From: Bacteroidota bacterium
GTDB taxonomy: Bacteria; Bacteroidota; Bacteroidia; Bacteroidales; CAIWKO01
Assembly: GCA_037133915.1 (NCBI GenBank)
Contig: JBAXND010000002.1
Coordinates: 1-64,000 of the forward strand
Length of the DNA: 64,000 bases
Direction: 5' to 3'
Shown here: positions 45,201 through 53,803 of the stretch, piece after piece
How positions within the stretch are numbered: the first letter of the stretch is position 1
Layout of the letters: each line of letters starts with the position of its first letter
Notes under the pieces: model-generated
Told to the model about the DNA's origin: nothing
Databases searched by the model: none
What the model saw: the letters and a program-made list of their open reading frames with translations, nothing else
Position numbers and translations under genes: made by a program

Positions 45201-46875
45201 CATGATTTGAGTTGAATTTGTAGTATCGGACCAGATTTTGATACTTTGGATGGTCACGGTCTACTTCGTTTAACATTCCTGCCTGTATTTCAGCCTGTGA
45301 CAAGGCCGTATTCCAAAATCGAAACTCATCAATCCAGCCCTGGAAGTATTGCTGGTCTTCTTTTCCAAGAAAAATTGTATCCGTTGTTAGTTGGGCATTC
45401 GTTATGGTTAGTGGAGTGCCTGCCAAAATACCGTTCACATATATGCCTAACAGCCTGCCCCTGCGCACTAAGGCAAGGTGAATCCACAGATTAGACAATT
45501 GAGGCTTATAGACCTTTTCCGTAGGATTGCCATGGTCAATAAATTCCAGAATCATTGCGTCATTGGAATATCGCAACGCGATTGAATAGCCGAGATCGGT
45601 TTCAGTCTTTGAAAAGTCTATTTCAAAACAGGGTGCACTTGGCTTTTGAATAGGGTTAACCCATAATTCATATGTAAAATCGTTAACGACAAGCTCATTA
45701 CCGGGGATTTTCAAATACTGGTCATTGCCATTAAAATTCGCGCTCCCCCCTCCGGGTGTAACACCCAGGGCACTCAGCCGTAAAGGCTCACCTTGGCATA
45801 CGGGACTGTTGCTTGAAGGTTTTGATACTTGTGTAAATGGGATTAGCAATACGCTGTTTGAAACGGTGCGGTCTAGGGGGTCATCATCGTTCAAGATACA
45901 TGAAACTCTCACCGCCTTTTGCTGGCGTTTGTAAGACATTCCACGGAGTCGGCTACTGAATAGGGGCGTCCCATTGAACAGCCAGGTATATGTTGGCGTA
46001 GGCTTAGTCCCGCAACCGATAGCTATTGCGGCAAATTTGACCCTATCATCAGGGTGCAGCAACTCCATTGGATCCATGGCAATTGAAAATTCCCTACGAG
46101 TATTTAGAGTGTTATAATAAACATCAGGCTCTAAGCCTATAACAGCGCTGCTGGAATATCGAACGTCGAGAAAGTTTTGGGCTGTCGAATTACCATCGCC
46201 GGGATTGAAATGAAAGCGATATCGATCTGTTCCGCTCGGATACCCGTCAACTATCACGATTTTAACATCTGAGCCGCTGAGTGTGGTAGCCAGAATTACC
46301 GGCCGCTTGTTGTTGATTTCATTGTCAATAAGGGCAGCCCACTCATCGTCAGTATAATCGAGACTGTGGACAAGCCTTGCCGATGGTTTATATCTAAAAT
46401 TCACCATAAGCGCGTTCGCAATTTTTTCAATATCCGCTGTTGAATTAGTAACAGAATATTTTGTTTCTACCGCAACTCCGCACTTATATATCAGTTTTGA
46501 AACGAACTCTTTTTCCTGCGTGGTATTATTTGCGTTCAGGCTGTTTGGCATCAATTGGAAGTCATCAAATGGTAAGTTGAAATTGGCGAGTAATATACCA
46601 TAAGCATCGGAAAGATAAACTTGGCTGCCTAAGCCGGAAGGGTATGGCCATCCGTAATATTTCATTATCTGCGCCATGGCCACCGCCACCTCGCCGGCCA
46701 TAACATGGCCGTTCGGACCGGTGTGATTTACAGGGCAGGCATCATTGTAATAATCATCCTGCCCCCAGGTAGTTTTAAGCAGGCAATTGCCGGGAACGTA
46801 AGGCTGTGGCTGGCTGTGTGTGCTTGCTGCGCAGAAAAAAAAGATAATTGCAACAATGATATTTTTGGATTTCAT
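42271..46875 (-). CDS. Large secreted protein: inactive streptopain-like domain plus three LamG-like modules
   Basis: About 1534 residues from the ATG at 46875, chosen because it begins a signal peptide (MKSKNIIVAIIFFFCAASTHSQ); the frame extends upstream but without protein-like sequence. Residues about 25-260 match the peptidase C10 (streptopain/SpeB) fold: LLKTTWGQDDYYNDACP and VAVAMAQIMKYYGWP. The catalytic Cys of the usual AGCVA motif is Glu62, and the usual catalytic His segment reads SDVKIVIVDGY, so it is probably not a peptidase. Three concanavalin-like LamG modules follow (about 377-567, 662-858, 1252-1442), each opening with GGG and ending in an EFRFWNT-like or EFRIWNS motif, with Ig/PKD-like spacers between. 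I see no clear type IX secretion tail. Likely a surface or secreted glycan-binding or adhesive protein. Confidence 0.78.
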   Translation of the reverse strand: MKSKNIIVAIIFFFCAASTHSQPQPYVPGNCLLKTTWGQDDYYNDACPVNHTGPNGHVMAGEVAVAMAQIMKYYGWPYPSGLGSQVYLSDAYGILLANFNLPFDDFQLMPNSLNANNTTQEKEFVSKLIYKCGVAVETKYSVTNSTADIEKIANALMVNFRYKPSARLVHSLDYTDDEWAALIDNEINNKRPVILATTLSGSDVKIVIVDGYPSGTDRYRFHFNPGDGNSTAQNFLDVRYSSSAVIGLEPDVYYNTLNTRREFSIAMDPMELLHPDDRVKFAAIAIGCGTKPTPTYTWLFNGTPLFSSRLRGMSYKRQQKAVRVSCILNDDDPLDRTVSNSVLLIPFTQVSKPSSNSPVCQGEPLRLSALGVTPGGGSANFNGNDQYLKIPGNELVVNDFTYELWVNPIQKPSAPCFEIDFSKTETDLGYSIALRYSNDAMILEFIDHGNPTEKVYKPQLSNLWIHLALVRRGRLLGIYVNGILAGTPLTITNAQLTTDTIFLGKEDQQYFQGWIDEFRFWNTALSQAEIQAGMLNEVDRDHPKYQNLVRYYKFNSNHALEDEKGGVIATAPNQPTNRPSKASYIWFDPDNKQYNSQYPVLTESPVKYGEYRLIATAFANRPNKSTTLNATFYKGKEPTAGSNSPVYVGNTIALKSNTQLVPGGGHVELNGINQFIVTPDLKQEFSSSDITLEIWFLAKGAGVIISEPDGHWNRSLLEAVTVAGDPNTLEIKARVGGLNPISLGTVSINKWNHAVVRYNSHLQQMDGILNGMLSKDISTGLRTMPAGQSIFYSIGKSCAYNMGSGAIFGGEVDEFRIWNSFITNDELQNIRNAQVSETHPLYNNLVACYNFDETFPLADQRQGDDATAPNGYSSLTADSYRWEGPDNFDSQNQNPQRGPATLAMQGNYEVYSQSPSGCKSETTSKFVNVMPLPIPKVTLDESFRLVRTGSSSTLTAKYSNGGTDPQFSYWTVKNINHWVSTRDTPKFTSTFADGEKIFCVMTSNAANVDPVTATSNTLTICLVDQIVDGGANSNSPLCSGSDLRLSVTNALMSGMQGATFQWRGPKDYTSTLPNPIIPDITEDMAGSYCVVATSSTGYKKAASINVVVTPVSKSQPYIETAGWEPESDIDIQHYAYAALGALLSFHILGPSTIPGGGRWNALEAPADNKTYQWTINGQVVAGATGVTFSNSLLQDMDEVQCIITTTSGCGSSVASNPIFVLNSQSTPLLKPQASYKRTQADQVILSAAGMVPGGGHIVLGNAANQYVAGSIVNKTFVDFTCEFWVRPEGFTSGNVYFSVSAAIPNNNLVLRQATPDSIAIEINKRIYKMAYAPPLNKWTHLAIIKKGSAITFLANGVPWYKVVLNSLPPVNMGTIQIGGHTGNPADNTFNGSIDEFRFWNTALSRQTLLTWEYKEVTSDHDNYNQLLAYLKFNSGSNLKEEVSGQLFTTPNSYTSAASDYWKYWWEGEHAPSVSILNENVTITISALEQLCRMYQVVALSPGGIESEWSNELIISDENLAIPGVNATGNGSLGP

Positions 46876-47264
46876 GGTGATGTAATTTGTTAGTAAAGTA
46901 TAAGCAGCGTATTCTTCAAGTTTCACGTAAGTAATCATACCCGGAAGAGCATAGCAATTCCGATCCTGTTTTGTTGTGTAGTTTAAATCACCTGGCCTTA
47001 CAAATTGTTTTTTAGGAGGGCTGGAAAACGGACGAATTATGTCCGGGTAAGCGCAATTTACTATCACAGAAAAGTGAATCCAAATATTTTCTGATAAAAA
47101 TCATATTTTGCTAATTATCAGGATTATAATGAAAGTATGTAAATGAATATATAGTTTTATTTTGGGAAAATACAGACGAAATATTGATGTTTTCTGAAAG
47201 AAAAGTGGCGGGACGGTTGCTCTATTTCGCTTGTCAGATAAGGAATTCAAATGTTTCACCGGAA
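46876..47264. other. Upstream region of the large secreted protein
   Basis: About 390 nt between two minus-strand genes. TACTTTAC on the minus strand near 46890-46900 is a poor -7 match. I see no gene here; the frame running through its left part is the untranslated extension of the large gene. Confidence 0.4.
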
Positions 47265-47273
47265 TAAAAAGAA

Positions 47274-47301
47274 GAAGGTTCTTCAATACTGAAAAACCTT
47301 C
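47274..47301 (-). terminator. Terminator of the ROK/GH20/transglutaminase/M28 operon
   Basis: GAAGGTT (47274-47280) and AACCTTC (47295-47301) form a 7-bp stem with a 14-nt loop. On the minus strand it is followed by TTCTTTTT and lies about 24 nt after the M28 peptidase stop codon. Confidence 0.6.
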
Positions 47302-47324
47302 CTGAAATTGGAATAATCAAGTTC

Positions 47325-48770
47325 TTACAAAAAATGCACCAAATCAAACAGCATGCGACCGGCTGATACTGTTTTAAAGGTAAGCTTTGGTTTGCTGTCA
47401 AGGGATTCTATAAGCTTTTGGGTGAAATTTATTACCTGAATCATGCCTTCAAAATTCACTTTTTCACAAACATCTTTGGGCGTATGATAGTCCGTATGTA
47501 AACCTGTATGTATGAATATATCAGGAATATTGTGGTAGTAAAACGGCATATGGTCGGAACCACCCGCACCCGATTTTATATTCACTAATTTCAGTTTATC
47601 GGCGGGGATAGTTTTAATGGTGCTTTTCCATTCTTTTGCTGTGCCGACACCAAATATTTTCACTTCATTTTTTTCATTAAGCCGTCCGATCATATCAAGG
47701 TCTATCATGCAGTCGACCTTTGCCCCGTTGATTGAGCTGTCGCTCAGAAAACGTGATGAACCTATCAATCCTTTTTCTTCTGCCGAGAAGGCAACAAAAA
47801 TATAATTGTACTTGGTAAGTCCTGCTGTTTTAATTCGGCGCGCAAGCTCCATCACACCTGCCGTTCCCGAAGCATTATCGTCGGCGCCATAAAAAATATT
47901 GTCTTCGCCGCCACCGCTGCGCGCACCAAATTGACCTGTTCCCAGATGGTCGTAATGACCTCCGATAACGATGGAATATTCTGCATGGTTATTTATCCAG
48001 CCTGCCACATTGTAGGCGCTGCGCTTACTTTCGCGGTCAATGTTCACAGCAAGCGCCACTTTATCATGGCCGGTTTTAGAAAACCATGAAATATTGCTTA
48101 CGAATAATACAGGTATTGAAGCGCGCTGCCAGTAATAATTCGGATTGTCCGAAGGGCGTCCGTAGGCAGTATCTGAACAAACAAATATTACTGCAATGGC
48201 GCCACGTTCCTGAGCCAGCAGTATTTTATTGTATTTACCGACTCGCTCCTGTATGGCTTCATTTTCTACAAATCCGGCGGGTGCGCCGAGTTCTATTACA
48301 AATATTTTTCCACGCCCGGCAGCAGTATCTTTGTAATCATCGTAACCGGAAGCCGCAGCACTGATGCCATATCCGGCATTGAATGTTTCACCACTCAGTG
48401 TGCCATTTATAGAATAGGCTAATGGATAGAAATCGGTGAGCAACTTCAAATCATTTCCGTTAAGGCTGAATGTTGTTCCGTTAGCAATAAACGGCTCATC
48501 ATGGTATGTGAAACTGCGGAAGAATGAAGTGTCGCCGAAGAAAGGCTGCAAGCCGGCTTCTTTGAATTGCGATGCAATAAACATCCGCGACAGATATTCG
48601 CCCGCAGTTCCGGCTTCGCGACCCATCAGCGAATCGGAAGCGAGCAGACACACATCATGCTGCACGCGCGTGCGCGACGCATCATCGGTAAGGTTAAATT
48701 GTTTTTGCTGTGCAGAAATATTCAGTACAAGGCAGCACATCAGAATTATCGGAAGAATTATTTTTTTCAT
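47325..48770 (-). CDS. Secreted M28-family aminopeptidase
   Basis: A 481-residue protein with a signal peptide (IILPIILMCCLVLNISAQ). The zinc ligands of the M28 fold are in place: GGHYDHLG (His), GADDNASG (bridging Asp), FSAEEKGL (catalytic and ligand Glu), LDMIGR (Asp) and TGLHTDYHTPKD (His). A PA-like insert (about 130-235) precedes the catalytic half. It would release N-terminal amino acids from peptides outside the cytoplasm. It is the last gene of a four-gene operon, 15 nt after the transglutaminase-like gene. Confidence 0.92.
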   Translation of the reverse strand: MKKIILPIILMCCLVLNISAQQKQFNLTDDASRTRVQHDVCLLASDSLMGREAGTAGEYLSRMFIASQFKEAGLQPFFGDTSFFRSFTYHDEPFIANGTTFSLNGNDLKLLTDFYPLAYSINGTLSGETFNAGYGISAAASGYDDYKDTAAGRGKIFVIELGAPAGFVENEAIQERVGKYNKILLAQERGAIAVIFVCSDTAYGRPSDNPNYYWQRASIPVLFVSNISWFSKTGHDKVALAVNIDRESKRSAYNVAGWINNHAEYSIVIGGHYDHLGTGQFGARSGGGEDNIFYGADDNASGTAGVMELARRIKTAGLTKYNYIFVAFSAEEKGLIGSSRFLSDSSINGAKVDCMIDLDMIGRLNEKNEVKIFGVGTAKEWKSTIKTIPADKLKLVNIKSGAGGSDHMPFYYHNIPDIFIHTGLHTDYHTPKDVCEKVNFEGMIQVINFTQKLIESLDSKPKLTFKTVSAGRMLFDLVHFL

Positions 48771-48785
48771 AATATTAGGTATGAC

Positions 48786-51488
48786 TTATTTACTGTTTTG
48801 CAACTTTTTCAATAGCTGTTCTCCAATGCCAATGCGGTAACCGTGCGAATAATAAAAAATGTTTCCTTGTTTGTCAAGCAGTATTACAACAGGAAGGTCG
48901 TTGGCATCGCTGCGTCCCATAAGTTTTTCCACTTCAGTAAAAACATTTTTGTCTGTATCCCATGCAAACTTACATTGTGAGGGCAAGTTGTTGAATAAGG
49001 TAGGAGAGAAGGAGCCTGTTGTTTTATCATGCGAAAGTGCAAACAAAATACAACCGCCCCATTTTTCAAAACCATCACGAACAGCAGCAATGTCGGCAAT
49101 TACATGTTTGGAAGGTTCTTTATCGGGTTCAATGAATGCAACAATAAGACCTTTGTTCTGTGCCAGCTTGTTCATTTTCCAAACTTCATTGTCAGAATAA
49201 TTCTGAACAGATAATTTTTTCAACGAAAGTTTCCCAAGTGATTTTTCTTCAGTTTTTTTCTTTCTCACCGTTACCGGAACATCTGTCACGGCGCCGGTTG
49301 CGACAGAAAAGAATGAAACACGACCAAGCACTGAGCCGTCGGACTGTCGGTTTCCGGTAACTATCAAATATTGTCCTGCATCAACTGCATTTTTTTCGGG
49401 AAATCCTGAAAGGGGCTTCATTTCATCATAACTGAGCGAACGGAATACTCCGTCTTTGAATTGTGCGATGGTGAAGTCCTGATAGTATTTAGGATCCGTA
49501 TGCGCCTCCGGATTTGTAAAATGAATAAACCCGGTTGAGGTTGTGGCTTTTTCCTGTGTTTCGAACAGCACGGTGGTCCATTTTCCGGCTTTGTAATATT
49601 GTGGTAAGGATGTTTCCTGACTGAGTCGTGCCGGTATCCCGAAGCTGCGGCACATGGCAACGAAAAAGATATCGCGCGAATGTGCATCGGCAACGCGCAG
49701 GCTCAAAACGCCCGCGGGCGTAAGCGGTGCTCTGGAGTGTGCATTTGCCATGGCATCCAGAACAATATTACTTTTAATAAACTCAATTATTGGTGTAACA
49801 CTGCGTCGTGCATTATTAATGAAATCACCGTCAAACGCGGATTGTATTGTGTGCCTCCATCCGATAAGCTGTTCGTTTGAAATTCTTCCGCTAACAACAT
49901 ATTTCATGAAAAATGCAGGATCTTCATTTTTCTCAATCATAGGAAACGTCATTCCTGAATTAAAATGATCGATGAGGACCGCATAGGGAACATCACGAAT
50001 GTCTTTATCTGTAAGGCAATACAGCATTTGAAGGGCTTGCTCACGCAATGGCGGTTCACAATTAGCAAGAAAGGTTTTGATGGCATTCCAATTTCCATAA
50101 CTCTTTATGAGAATCGTTACAGTGCTGTCGCGGTTCAATCCGGCACTATCGGCAAATACAGCTGCAGTAACAGTATCCATAAATGTTTTCATATAAAGTG
50201 ACCGTATCGAATCTTCGGTTCGCAATCGTTTGTCATTTTCTTTTCGACCATCATCAGAAAGTGCGGTCAGTGCGCGTTCAACCGGTGGTATCAAATCAAA
50301 TTCTTCGGTAGTTCCGCTTCTGTTGTCGGAACTTAATTGTATCACTAGTGTATCCGTGCTTTCAACCGTTATTTTTTTATATCCCCAGGCATTGCCCTTA
50401 GTTGCCCATATCAGCAGATCGCCTAATCCTGTTGTCATAGAAGTATATCCTGCGGCATTTGTGTAAGTTTTTGCAAGAGGATAGAACTCGGCATAATTGT
50501 AAAGCTGGTATTCAACCTGTGCGCTGTCAATAGCCGTTTTGTTTATGTCGGTTACTTTAACGATAAATGTTTTTACGGGCGCGTAATTGGAAATCAGGTT
50601 CAGTTCCGTAAATTTCTCGTGACGGCTGATTACGGGCTCATTACCGCTGTACCACCCATAAACGCGCGTGTGCACAAGCATGGCACGTTTGGCAGGTCCG
50701 GCAAACCAGCCACGATCGAGCTGTGCATCGGGTTCGCAAGCGCCCAGAAAATGCCATTGCCCGTCAATCCACACTTCCACCCATGCATGATTATCATCGC
50801 AGTGTGCCCAGCGCGGTGTATATACCTGTCTTGCTGGAATTCCTATTGTTCGAAGGGCCGCAACTGTATACGTTGATTCCTCGCCACATCGACCGAATGA
50901 AGTGCACATGCTTTGCAGGGGCGAACTGGTGCGTTCATCCGAAGCCTTATAGGTAACTTTTTCGTGGCACCAGTGATTTACTTCAAGTGCCGCGTCCTTC
51001 ATTTCCATTCCTTCGACTCGTTTTTTAAGTTCTTCATATATGACCATTCTGACGGTGTCGAGATTCTCGTTATTCACCCGAACAGGAAGCACAAAATGAA
51101 TGAATACGTCTTCTGGAATGGCTTTTCCCCAAGGCATTTCATACTTTGCACGCAATGAAATGCGAACGTTTTTAAGGAAAAAGGGTGCATTATAATCGGC
51201 AAGGTCGCTTAAAGGCATGTAGGCATACAGGAACTCCATGGCCTGTCTTTCATCAGCCGTCATGCGTGTTTTAAAAACGCTGAAACAGGCTTCAAATCTG
51301 TACTTTGCAAGAGTTTTTTGTTTTGTAAGTGATGCGCTGATATGGGCTAACTGTGCGGTATCCCGGATTAATTGTGCTTTTACGGTAAAGCTATAACACA
51401 GAGCAAACAGCAGTATTATCAGAGATTTTGAATACATCCTGAAATATTTTGCATTGCGCCGATGCATTGAAAGACTTTTTTTTATCAT
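48786..51488 (-). CDS. Secreted transglutaminase-like protein with C-terminal thioredoxin-like domain
   Basis: A 900-residue protein. A hydrophobic signal segment ends in FTVKAQ; the start may be 51488 or the ATG at 51437 that begins MYSKSLIILLF. A transglutaminase core holds RCGEES (Cys201), DNHAWVEVW (His) and LGACEPD (Asp), the full papain-like triad. A second block near residues 590-650 (VADAHSRDIFFVAMCRSFGIPARL, given in part) looks like a degenerate copy without the Cys. The last 130 residues (GLIVAFIEPDKEPSKHV to the end) resemble a thioredoxin/AhpC fold without CxxC. Bacterial relatives act as peptidases or amidases. Ten nt after GH20. Confidence 0.8.
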   Translation of the reverse strand: MIKKSLSMHRRNAKYFRMYSKSLIILLFALCYSFTVKAQLIRDTAQLAHISASLTKQKTLAKYRFEACFSVFKTRMTADERQAMEFLYAYMPLSDLADYNAPFFLKNVRISLRAKYEMPWGKAIPEDVFIHFVLPVRVNNENLDTVRMVIYEELKKRVEGMEMKDAALEVNHWCHEKVTYKASDERTSSPLQSMCTSFGRCGEESTYTVAALRTIGIPARQVYTPRWAHCDDNHAWVEVWIDGQWHFLGACEPDAQLDRGWFAGPAKRAMLVHTRVYGWYSGNEPVISRHEKFTELNLISNYAPVKTFIVKVTDINKTAIDSAQVEYQLYNYAEFYPLAKTYTNAAGYTSMTTGLGDLLIWATKGNAWGYKKITVESTDTLVIQLSSDNRSGTTEEFDLIPPVERALTALSDDGRKENDKRLRTEDSIRSLYMKTFMDTVTAAVFADSAGLNRDSTVTILIKSYGNWNAIKTFLANCEPPLREQALQMLYCLTDKDIRDVPYAVLIDHFNSGMTFPMIEKNEDPAFFMKYVVSGRISNEQLIGWRHTIQSAFDGDFINNARRSVTPIIEFIKSNIVLDAMANAHSRAPLTPAGVLSLRVADAHSRDIFFVAMCRSFGIPARLSQETSLPQYYKAGKWTTVLFETQEKATTSTGFIHFTNPEAHTDPKYYQDFTIAQFKDGVFRSLSYDEMKPLSGFPEKNAVDAGQYLIVTGNRQSDGSVLGRVSFFSVATGAVTDVPVTVRKKKTEEKSLGKLSLKKLSVQNYSDNEVWKMNKLAQNKGLIVAFIEPDKEPSKHVIADIAAVRDGFEKWGGCILFALSHDKTTGSFSPTLFNNLPSQCKFAWDTDKNVFTEVEKLMGRSDANDLPVVILLDKQGNIFYYSHGYRIGIGEQLLKKLQNSK

Positions 51489-51498
51489 GGGAATGAAG

Positions 51499-53793
51499 TT
51501 ACTTTATCCATATCTCATCGGTAAACAGCCATGCCTCATTGCCTTCGCCGGGCTTGCCCGCTGAGATAATTCCTGCATTGACCGCCACCACTTTAATATA
51601 ACGTGCTTTTACTTTGCCGCCATCCAGCACAATTGTTCTTCCTGATGTTTTAATCTCGTTTTCAGAGGCTGTGCGGATCAGTTTAAACTCTTTTCCATCA
51701 TCGGAAATGTACAATTCAGCTTTCACCGGAAGGTATATCCAGCTTGATTCGGCGCTTAATACATCAATACTCACGGAGTTTATCACTTCCGGTTTACCCA
51801 GATCAATAGTGGCATCCAGATCCTTTCCTAAAAATCCGAGCCATTCTTTCCCGTTCCAGGGGATGTTTCCAAGCACTCCGTCGACCAGTGCAAAAGCACC
51901 GCCGTTGCTGTATTTCTTATGGGGCTCGTTTTTAAGTCTGATATTTTTTCCGGTGGATTTTGCAATGGTGAATGCTTGTGAAATCACAGGTCCCTTTATC
52001 TTAGAATCTTTTACCCATACGGCATTTATCACTTTAGAATGGTCAACGGTAATTGGTAAGGTGTATAATTCTGAAGTCAATCCGGGTTGAGAACCGTCGC
52101 CGGTGTACCGTATCTCGCCACCGTTGAGCGGCGGTGTGAGGCTGAGCAGAATGCCTTGTTTGTCAGGTATTCCGAGATAATTCATCTTGATTTCGTAGAG
52201 TGCCCGGGAATAATTGATGTGCATCATGTCGAGTAATGAAAAATGTTCATCGAGCCTTAATCTGAATTGACTGAAATCCCTGTTTAATGCGGGCGACCAC
52301 AATACTTCCGATAAGGCACAAATTCTCGGAAAAGCCATATGTTCTGCATGTTCGGGAGTGGCAATATATTCAGTCCAGAGGTTTGCCTGAGCTCCCAGAA
52401 TATATTTTTGTTCTGACGACGAAAGTTCCGATGGCACCGGCTCAAATGAATACACTTTTTCTACCGTGGTGTAGCCCCCTATAGCAAGAGGTTCCGACTT
52501 TGGTGAGCCCTGATAATAGTCGAAATAGCAATATCCGCCGGGTGTCATTACCACATTGTGATTCATTTTGGCAGCAGCAACTCCGCCTTCTGCTCCCCGC
52601 CACGACATTACAGCGGCATTTCCTGCGAGTCCGCCTTCTAGAATCTCGTCCCAGCCGATAATCTGTTTGCCTTTCGAGTTGACGTGCTGTTCAATGCGTT
52701 TGATGAAGTAACTCTGCAGTTCCATTTCATCTTTCAGTTTTTCAGTCTTAATTCTTGACTGGCATTTCGGACAGCTTTTCCATCTTACTTTCGGGCATTC
52801 GTCGCCTCCAATGTGAATATATTTCCCGGGGAACAGCGGCATCACCTCATCCAAAACATTTTCCAGAAAACGTATGGTAGAATCATTCGGGCAAAAGACA
52901 TCATCAAATACACCCCATTTTTTCTCAACTTCAAAAGATCCGCCGGAACATGAAAGTTCAGGATAGGCTGCCAGAGCTGCTAATGCGTGTCCGGGCATTT
53001 CTATTTCAGGAACGACTGTAACGTGCCGAGCTGCAGCATATGCCACAACCTCTCTGATTTGGTCCTGTGTGTAAAAACCGCCATAGCGGACAGTATCAAC
53101 AACTTCGGGTAAATCAGATGAATGCCCGAGGAGAGTGCCTTTGCGCCATGCGCCCACAGAAGTGAGCTTCGGATATTTTTTTATTTCAATACGCCATCCC
53201 TGGTCATCGGTGAGATGCCAGTGAAATGTGTTCATCTTGTAAAATGCGAGTTCGTCAATGTACTTTTTTACGAAATCCACATCGAAGAAATGACGGCTTA
53301 CATCTAGATGCATACCGCGCCATTTAAAGCGGGGTTTATCTGAAATTTCAACGCAGGGAATCGCATAAATCGATTTCTTTTCCGATGGCAGCAACTGACG
53401 CAACGTTTGCAGCCCATAAAAAACTCCGGCGCCGCTACCACGGATTTTAATGTTGGAATTCCGTACTGTCAGCATATAACTTTCATCGGGCATTTCAGTA
53501 GTGTCAGCCTGTTCGAGAAAAATAACATTCTCGCCAACATACGCTCTGTGAACTTCAACCGCAAGTGATATTCCATAGAACTGCTGAAGATATTCATTAA
53601 ATAAGGCAGCATCGCTCCGGCTTTGTTCGCCATCTGCAATAATGCGCGTTTGAGCAGTCAGGTTGAATGCTCCGGGCTGCATTCTGAAATCTGCCGGCCA
53701 GGGGATAAGTGCAGGAAGGGTTTGACCGTTCAGGCTGGTGTTCATAATAAATAGGAATAAAAATAATGCGATGTTGCGGTTTGGTGTTCTCAT
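51499..53793 (-). CDS. Beta-N-acetylhexosaminidase, GH20
   Basis: A 764-residue secreted glycosidase. Signal peptide (RNIALFLFLFIMNTSLNGQ); a GH20 N-terminal alpha/beta domain (about 20-140); the catalytic barrel with RGMHLDVSRHFF, WHLTDDQGWRIEI and HIGGDE where Asp331-Glu332 are the catalytic pair; then a chitobiase C-terminal-like part and an F5/8 type C-like domain at the end. It would remove terminal GlcNAc or GalNAc. The ATG at 53793 is chosen because the frame further upstream begins only with TTG and runs into the ROK gene. Confidence 0.94.
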   Translation of the reverse strand: MRTPNRNIALFLFLFIMNTSLNGQTLPALIPWPADFRMQPGAFNLTAQTRIIADGEQSRSDAALFNEYLQQFYGISLAVEVHRAYVGENVIFLEQADTTEMPDESYMLTVRNSNIKIRGSGAGVFYGLQTLRQLLPSEKKSIYAIPCVEISDKPRFKWRGMHLDVSRHFFDVDFVKKYIDELAFYKMNTFHWHLTDDQGWRIEIKKYPKLTSVGAWRKGTLLGHSSDLPEVVDTVRYGGFYTQDQIREVVAYAAARHVTVVPEIEMPGHALAALAAYPELSCSGGSFEVEKKWGVFDDVFCPNDSTIRFLENVLDEVMPLFPGKYIHIGGDECPKVRWKSCPKCQSRIKTEKLKDEMELQSYFIKRIEQHVNSKGKQIIGWDEILEGGLAGNAAVMSWRGAEGGVAAAKMNHNVVMTPGGYCYFDYYQGSPKSEPLAIGGYTTVEKVYSFEPVPSELSSSEQKYILGAQANLWTEYIATPEHAEHMAFPRICALSEVLWSPALNRDFSQFRLRLDEHFSLLDMMHINYSRALYEIKMNYLGIPDKQGILLSLTPPLNGGEIRYTGDGSQPGLTSELYTLPITVDHSKVINAVWVKDSKIKGPVISQAFTIAKSTGKNIRLKNEPHKKYSNGGAFALVDGVLGNIPWNGKEWLGFLGKDLDATIDLGKPEVINSVSIDVLSAESSWIYLPVKAELYISDDGKEFKLIRTASENEIKTSGRTIVLDGGKVKARYIKVVAVNAGIISAGKPGEGNEAWLFTDEIWIK

Positions 53794-53803
53794 AAAAAAT
53801 GGA

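Noticed and set aside
46876..47067. N-terminal extension of the large LamG protein
   Set aside because: The 64 extra residues have no protein-like character and precede a clear signal peptide, so the start was moved to 46875.
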